Below are positions 28,301 through 37,300 of a DNA stretch of 64,000 bases, one piece after another. Made by a program: the position numbers and the translations under genes. The DNA lies in assembly GCA_964017185.1 (NCBI GenBank), contig OZ024870.1, positions 55,864,312 through 55,928,311 of the forward strand. Reading direction: 5' to 3'. Source of the DNA: Rugalucina vietnamica (lineage: Eukaryota > Mollusca > Bivalvia > Lucinida > Lucinidae). Position 1 is the first letter of the stretch. Each line of letters opens with the position of its first letter. Under the pieces are notes generated by a model, which was not told where the DNA came from, ran no database searches, and worked only from the letters and a program-made list of their open reading frames with translations.

Positions 28301-31300
28301 TTAACCCAGGCTGTGGTAAGCTTTCTAAGTGCCTAGAGTCTTCCTGCTCTTCATCATAGTTTGTATTTCATCATTTTTTAACCCATGGTGGAATGCTGAA
28401 ATTATGTAGGGCTGCTGATGGGGACTTTTTGGTCAAAACTTAAGATAATTTGACTCGGAGAAAAGACATAATTCACTTTAGAGATTCTAGTTTGTGCTTA
28501 TTGTTTGCACCAAATACCTTTTAATATTCCTTTTTAGCTCACCTGAGCCGAAGGCTCATAGGTGAGCTTATAGTATACCCATGCTCTGGCGTCCGTCCAT
28601 CCATCCGTCGTCCGTCGTCTGTCCGTCGTCTGTCCGTCGTCCACAATTTCTAAGATCTTCTTCTCTGAAACCGCTGGGCCGATTGTTCTCATCTTACACA
28701 TACACCATCTACAGGTAGGGGGAAAGAATAATTGTGTTTAATGTTTTGATCGGATAAGGACTCTGGTTGCTATGGCAACTTATGCTTCCCATAGACTTAT
28801 AATGGAAAAAAGTGAAAATTGCCAGTTTTGCTGTCTTGTTAGAGATATTTGAATTTTGTTTTTGCAGAAATGTTTATTGAGTAGTCCTTTAGGTTTCATG
28901 TGACTTTTGTCCTAATCCTTCATTTTGATTGGTTGCAGGGGCCCCATATAGGGCAAAATTTCGAAAAACATTCAAAAATCTTCTTCTCAGAAACTGTCAA
29001 GGGGATGAAGCCTATACTTTGTATACATGTTCCTGACAGTGGCCTCTACATAATTTGTGTTTTTTATTCCAGGCGGATAAGAACTCTGGTTGCTATGGCA
29101 ACTTAAAGTTTCCATAGACTTATAATGGGAAAAGTGGAAATCGGCTGTTTTTCCACTAAAATTGCAGACATTTGAATTTTGTTTTTGCAGAAATGTTTAT
29201 TGAGTAGTGTTTGACGTTTCTTGCGACTTTTGTCCTAATCCTTTATTTTGATTGGTTGCTGGGGCCCCATAAAGGGCAAAATTTTGAAAAAAAAAAAAAC
29301 ATTCAAAAATCTTCTCCTCAGAAACTGTCAAGTGGATGAATACTGTACTTTGTATACATGTTCCTGACAGTAGCCTCTACATAATTTGTGTTTTTTATTC
29401 CAGTCGGATAAGAACTCTGGTTGCTATGGTAACTTCAAGTTTCCATAGACTTATAATGGGAAAAGTGGAAATTAGCTATTTTTTGAAAACAATTGCAGCC
29501 TGAGATCTGAAAAGTGGTAGATGCAAACAACTAATGGATTAGATGAAGGTATATGATTAATTTAGGTCAAGGTCATCTCTTGACCTTGACCAGTCTGTCG
29601 TCCATACACACTTTTCAAAGATTTTTTTCTCTGAAACCACTTGGCCAATCAAAGCCAAATTTTATATGAAGCATCTATAGGAAGTGGGAACCAGTGTATA
29701 TATAAATAATCCAGGTCACATGAACAAGATGGCCGCCATGCCCATATATGGTAAAAACCCTTAGAATATCTTCTCCAGAACTGATGAACCGATTTCAACG
29801 AAATTTTGCATGAAGTATGGATGACTCAAGTACTACAATGTATATACATGTATAAAACATGACCATGTGGTGACCTTGACCTATTTTATGGCAAGGTCAA
29901 CATAGGTCGTCAATGCTTTTGAATGGGGAAAACTTTTTAAATGTCATTTTAAGTGAAAGTCTTGCAGGAAATGGGCAGTAGGACTGAAATTTAATGATTC
30001 TGAAAAATAAATGGACCCCAGGGGCTCATCTGCTTTTAAAATGTCATTTGAAGGGGAAAATCAGCAGGAAATTGGCAAATGGACAGAATATTGATTGTTC
30101 TGAAAAAAGAAAATGGCCCAAGGGCTTCATCAGCCCCTGCACTGGGGTTAAATACCATAATATTCAATTATGTTTATTGGCATATGAAGCAGATCTCAGG
30201 TGAGCGTTTACAGGACCATTGGTCCTCTGGTATGTGATGTCTAGCATCGTTTTTCCCGCCTGGTGTGTGGGTTAGGATTTTAAATTTCATTTAATCCATT
30301 CCTTCAAAAATGGGTACATAATAATGGGAGCATATGTGACTGACATTTTGGGTCTTGTGGAGTCGAAAGTCAGAAATTTAGTTTTAACATTTTTACAATT
30401 TTTGTTATGTTTACAGAGATTTTTTCCAGCTGAAAAAATGAAAATTTCATAGGAAAAATTTTGATAATTTTAATATGTTTGCTCAAAATATTGATTGTGG
30501 GTACATGTTAGAACCATCTCGCTGAGGCGGTTCTAACTTTGACTGTACAGCCTGATTTGTGTCGGACCTGTTCGGAAACCACATTGTTGCTTTTCCCACG
30601 AGGGTGCTCAAATGTTTATCTTGGTCTTGGGCAGGGTCTAGGTCTCACACCAATTTTAAAATACTAATATTAATGGTTTTTCGTGTAAATATAGATCATT
30701 TAGAATGAAATGTGTTTGCCTTCCACAGGGCAACCTCTTTCTCATTATAACACCATATTTGAGGTACATAGCAACACACCATGTTTCAGGTGAAACTGTT
30801 TTATAATGAGGTTTTAGGAGCCATGATTTAGCCATGTTATATCGAAAATGAGCCGCATCGTGAGAAAACCGGATTTTTGCCTATGCGAAAACAAAGGCGC
30901 AGATCAGCTTCGCGGTAACCGCGAAGCTGATCAGCGCCTTTGTTTTCGCTACACGGATAGTATATTTCCTCTTCTTCTTATATCCGAAATTTCAAGCTTC
31001 TAGCCTGCTTCTGTAACTGTACAGGTCAGTTTGTGTCAGACCTTGTCGGAAACCCCGAAGACCGGTTTTCTCGCGTCGCGGCTCAAATTGTATTACAGTG
31101 AGTGATATTATAATGAGCGCGACGGTGTTTTCGACCAGGTGTGACACAAATCGGCCTGTGCAGCTACAGAAGATGGATAGAAGCTTGAAATTTCGGATTT
31201 AAGAAGGAGAGGGATTGTACTATCCATGAAGTGAAAACAAAGGTACTGATCAGCTTCGCAGTTACTGTGAAGCTGATCTGCTCCTTTGTTTCAGCATAGA

Positions 31301-34300
31301 CAAAAATCCAGTTTTCTCATGACACGGCTCTTAATGAGATTGAACCATATTATTCTAGAGGCGTCCCTGCCAGACAGCAGCTGTGCGAAGTACTATTTCC
31401 ACACATCACAGCTCACGACTGAGTGCTGGGGCCCTCTGATCAGGTTCTATGAGTACGCTCTGCAAACAACCGACTCAGACTCTGAAGTTAATGCTATCCT
31501 CAGTGTTGAAGGAGCAAAACTGAAGTGCAAGTAAGCATACATTGAGGATCTTAACACTCGTGGTCATTTCATATGAAATTAATTAACATGTATGGTCATA
31601 ACACTTTTTAGCTCACCTGAGCCGAAGGCTCACAAGGTGAGCTAATAGGATAGCCATGATCCGGCGTCCGGCGTCCGTCGTCGTCCACAATTTCAAAGAT
31701 CTTCTTCTCTGAAACCGCTTGGCCAATCTAGTTGAAATTTTATGTGGAGCCTCCTTGGGTAGTGGCATTTCAAGTTTTATCGTGAAATCCAGGTCACATG
31801 ACCAAGATGGCCGCCACGCCCATATATGGTTAAAACCACTCAAAAATCTTCTTCTCCAGAACCGGTGGGCCGATTTCCACGAAACTTGGCATGTAGCATT
31901 GGGGACTTCAGCCCATCATAGTTTGATAAAATGATGACCCTTGGATGACCTTGACCTATTTTACGGCAAGGTCAAATTTGGAAACATAGGCTTTTACATG
32001 GGAAAAAGTGAAAACTATGGATTTTTGAAAACTATTGCAGCCTGAGGCCTGAAAAGTGGTAGATGCAAACATCTAATGGAGTAGATGAAGGTATGTGATT
32101 AATATAAGTCAAGGTCATCTCTTGACCTTGGCCAGTCTGTTGTCCATACACACTTTTCAAAGATCTTCTTCTCTGAAACTGCTTGGCCAATCAAAGTGAA
32201 ATTTTATGTGGAGCATCCATGGGTAGGGGAGACAAAAGTTTGATCCTGAAATCCAGGTCACATGACCAAGATGGCCGCCACGCCCATATATGGTAAAAAC
32301 CACTCAAAAATCTTCTTCTCCAGAACCGGCAGGCCGATTTTCACGAAACTTGGTATGTAGCATCAAGGACCTCAGCCCATTATAGTTTGATAAAATGATG
32401 ACCCTTGGATGACCTTGACCTATTTTACGGCAAGGTCAAATTTGGAAACATAGGCTTTTACATAGGAAAAAGTGAAAACTATGGAATTTTTTGAAATCTG
32501 TTGCAGCCTTAGGCCTGAAAAGTGGTAGATGCAAACAACTAATGGAGTAGATGAAGGTATGTGATTAATATAGGTCAAGGTCATCTCTTGACCTTGGCCA
32601 GTCTGTTGTCCATACACACTTTTCAAAGATCTTCTTCTCTGAAACTGCATGACCAATCAAAGTGAAATTTTATGTGGAGCATCCATGGGTAGGGGAGACG
32701 AAAGTTTGATCGCGAAATTTAGGTCACATGACCAAGATGGCCGCCACGCCCATATATGGTAAAAACCACTCAAAAATCTTCTTCTCCAGAACTGGCTGGC
32801 TGATTTCCACGAAACTTGGTATGTAGCATTGAGGACCTCAGCCCATCATAGTTTGATAAAATGATGACCCTTGGATGACCTTGACCTATTTTACGGCAAG
32901 GTCAAATTTGGAAACGTAGGCTTTTACATAGGAAAAAGTGAAAACTATGGATGTTTTGAAAACTATTGCAGCCTGAGGCCTGAAAAGTGGTAGATGCAAA
33001 CAACGAATGGAGTAGATGAAGGTATGTGATTAATATAAGTCTAGGTCATCTCTTGACCTTGGCCAGTCTGTTGTCCATACACAGTTTTCAAAGATCTTCT
33101 CTGAAACTGCGCGGCCAATCAAAGTGAAATTTTATGTGGAGCATCCATGGGTAGGGGAGACGAAAGTTTGATCGCGAAATCCAGGTCACATGACCAAGAT
33201 GGCCGCCACGCCCATATATGGTTAAAACCACTCAAAAATCTTCTTCTCCAGAACCGGTGGGCCGATTTCCACGAAACTTTGTATGTAGCATCGGGGACCT
33301 CAGCCCATCATAGTTTGATAAAATGATGACCCTTGGATGACCTTGACCTATTTTACGGCAAGGTCAAATTTGGAAACATAGGCTTTTACATAGGAAGAAG
33401 TGAAAACTATGGATTTTTTGTAAACTATTGCAGCCTGAGGCCTGAAAAGTGGTAGATGCAAACAACTAATGGAGTAGATGAAGGTATGTGATTAATATAG
33501 GTCAAGGTCATCTCTTGACCTTGGCCAGTCTGTCATCCATACACACTTTTCAAAGATCTTCTCTGAAACTGCTTGGCAAATCAAAGTGAAATTTTATGTG
33601 GAGCATCCATGGGTAGGGGAGACGAAAGTATGATCGCGAAATCCAGGTCACATGACCAAGATGGCCGCCACGCCCATATATGGTAAAAACCTTTCAAAAA
33701 TCTTCTTCTCCAGAACCGGCAGGCCGATTTTCATGAAACTTGGTATGTAGCATTTGGGACTCCAGCCCATTATAGCTTGTTGAAATGATGACCCTATGAT
33801 GACCTTGACCTATTTTACGGCAAGGTCAATTTTGGAAACATAGGCTTTCACATGGGAAAAGGCGAAAACAAACTATTGCAGCCTGAGACCTGAAAGTTGC
33901 TAGATGCAGACAACTTATGGAGTCAATGAAGGTAAGTAATTATTTAAGGCCAAGGTCATGTCTTGACCTTGGCCCAAGGTCATTTAAATATCAAAATTAA
34001 AATTATGGTTTTCTCAGAAATCACTGGGTTTGGAAACTATTGCAGCCTGAGACCTGAAACTTTGCAGATGCAGACAACTTATGAAGTCAATAAAGGTGTG
34101 TGAGTATTCAAGGTCAAGGTCATTTCATTATGACTTAATACTCCAAGATCAGGCTTCAGGTGAGCGTTCTCAGGACCAATGGTCCTCTGGTTATAACATG
34201 ATGCTATCCACTTGAAAACAGTGATGTCAGATGATAAATGTCATTACAAAAACATGCCCAAGCAGTATATACAGCAATTTTTAGATCTGTAAAAATTGAA

Positions 34301-37300
34301 AATTTTCAGTTGATTTTTTTTAAATGATCTACATGGATAGTACAATCCGTCTTATCCCAAAACCCAAAGCCTTCTTCTTTGATTGTACAGGCCGATTTAT
34401 ATTGGACCTGGTCGGAAACTTCCAAGATCGATTTTCTTCTGACGTGGCTCTTTGGGTCTTCTGCTTAACACACTTAAGCCGCGGAATGTGGCGTTCCATC
34501 TGGGGCTATTCTGTTTGCTAAGAGGATTTTCATCAGAAATTTATATGAAAATTTAAAATCACTCCTGATGCCCATTTAAATGAAAGTGGACTCACCCAAA
34601 CTATACTAATGGGAAAGTCCACTCATCAAATATGGGTTAATGTTTCAAATTTCCAGAATACTTCAAGAATTGGTGAGATGCATGCTGCTCAAGGACTCAG
34701 GCTTTAGGACAGCTAATGATGGCGACTCCCAGTGTACCCCAGCCAGTGTAGCTCCTGCCATACAAGATGCCCTGCGCATGTACTATCAAGTTGCCAAACC
34801 CACAGAGACAGTTAGGACCATCCCATTCAGTGACTGCCTAGGTATTTCTATTTTAGCCGCCTCATGAGAAAACCAACAATCTGCATATGCGAAACCAAAG
34901 GCGCAGATCAGCTTCGCAGTAACTGCGAAGCTGATCAGCGCCTTTGTTTTCGCTACACGGATAGTACAATTCCTGTACTTTCAAAATCCAAAATTTCCAG
35001 CCTCTAGCCATCTTCTGTGCTTGTACAGATAGGTTTTATTCGGACCTGTTTGGAAAACACATTGTTGGTTTACTCGCGACGCGACTGATTTGTCTTATGT
35101 ATGTTATGCAAAGACTATTATAGCCAAACTCTCAAAAGTGAGCTTATAGTATACTCATGCTCCGGCATCTGCCATCCATCTATTGTCATCAAGTTTCAAG
35201 TCTTCTCCTCATAAAGACTTGGCAAATTGAACCCATATACTGATGGAGCCTTCCGGGGCGACTTCAGGATTTCTTGAAGTAGGTTTCAAACCCACCAAGT
35301 GGCTCCATTTCTTCATTTTACATGATTTTACTTAAATTACTCCATGAAAATGAAATAATTTAGCTCTAAATCTTAATCTGGACCCTTGGGAAGGAGAAAT
35401 GAAAGTTTGAATAAATGTTCTAAGTCACATGACCAAGATGGCTGCCTAACCCATATTTGATGAAACATTCAAAAATCACCTTTTTCCAGCATCAGAAGGC
35501 CTATGATCTTGAAAAACTATGACATTCTTCCATATTTTCCACCGATGTGGCATACCTTAAGGGCATGGCTTTCAATATATTCAGCAGTTAATTTCTGAAC
35601 TACCTGTGTAGCTGTGGTCTGGACTAGATTGACTTAAAATATTGTTTCTCAAATAATTTCAGCTGATATGACATCCCTACCGTACCCCACCAGAGCATGT
35701 CCCTCTAAACAATCAGCGATTAACTTGATAGCGACCTGCGCGGGGGAGGTCATGGGAAAACTGGGTGATGGTACTGATGCTGCATGTGGGTAAGTGTATG
35801 GCTGTTGATATGAGGTCTGGCCTCAAGCTTATTTCTTTTTCATGTTCATCTCAGCTGAGTCTGAAATTTATACTACTCAATGAACTCATAAATGTTGAAA
35901 TGCCAACAATTGTTGGCATTTTAACATTTGAGCAGGCAAAGTATATTTTTTTTTTTTATCTAAACATGAAATTTCCACTGATCTTTGCTAATATTTATGA
36001 GGAATCAAACTTTCATGCTCAGTTGAGTTGAGCATGAAAAAAGTTTATAACCTCGATGCCTGGATAGTGGTTAACACACTTGTCACCTCTATAGTTTGGG
36101 TTCAAATTCGAGCCAAGGCATGTGGCATTTGCAGGTCCAAGGTTAGTGGTTTTCCTATAGTTTTATCCACCAGGTATGACCACAAAACATTTGAGAAAAA
36201 CATCCTTGGGGTTTCCGACCAGATGCGACACAAACCGGCCTGTACAGTCACAGAAGATGGCTAGAGACTGGAAATTTAGAAAGTAGAGGAATTGTAATAT
36301 GCTCCCCCCCCCCCCACCTTCTCCATCAGCCTCTTTTGAGGTTATGGTATAATATGTGGCTCATGTTTTAGTTGACTTCAATAGCAGTGCGAGTTTTAAG
36401 CTGTTTGACATTGGACTTCATGTAAATGGGTCACTGACCTTTAGCCTTATTGGTAGCAAACAACTTGTTGCCTTATTAGCAGCAAACAACCTGTAGCCTT
36501 ATTAGCAGCAAACAACCTGTAGCCTTATTAGCAGCAAACAACCTGTAGCTTTATTAGCATCAAATGACATGTTGCCTTATTATCTGCAAAGGACATTGTA
36601 ACCTTTTTATCAGCAAATGAAATGTTGCATTATCAGCAAAGGACATTGTAGCCTTATTATCAGCAAACAACCTGTAGCCTTATTATCAGCAAACAACCTG
36701 TAGCCTTATTATCAGCAAACAACCTGTAGCCTTATTATCAGCAAACAACCTGTAGCCTTATTAGCAGCAAACGACCTGTAGCCTTATTAGCAGCAAATGA
36801 CCTGTAGCCTTATTAGCAGCAAATGACCTGTAGCCTTATCATCAGCAAATGACCTGTAGCCTTATTAGCAGCAAACAACTTGTAGCCTTATTATCAGCAA
36901 ACAACCTGTAGCCTTATTAGCAGCAAATGACCTGTAGCCTTATTAGCAGCGAAGGACATTGCAAATGATCTGTAGCCTTATTATCAGCAAACATTACACT
37001 ATAGCTATATTTTTCAGGGCCTTCAACAAGTGCTTTAAGGAGCTAGCCTTTGAAGGAGAAGAACTGTGTGGCTCAGATTACTTTGACAAAGCACTAGAAG
37101 AAACCCAGTACAGACAATATCTCAAGGCCAGGTTTGGAGGTGTACTGGATCCTGCTACATGTAGAGGTAATACACCAGTCTTTTATATCCTCATCTTGGC
37201 GCAGAGTCAGATACAATGTTGTTCCATGAACACATCCCCCTCAATTTTATTTCAGTCATTGCCTTTTAAATTGTAATGATTGTCTAAAATGTGCTGTATG

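Noticed and set aside
36440..36993. CRISPR-like regular 26-bp repeats
   Set aside because: Units are contiguous with no spacers, in an intron of a eukaryotic gene; this is a minisatellite.
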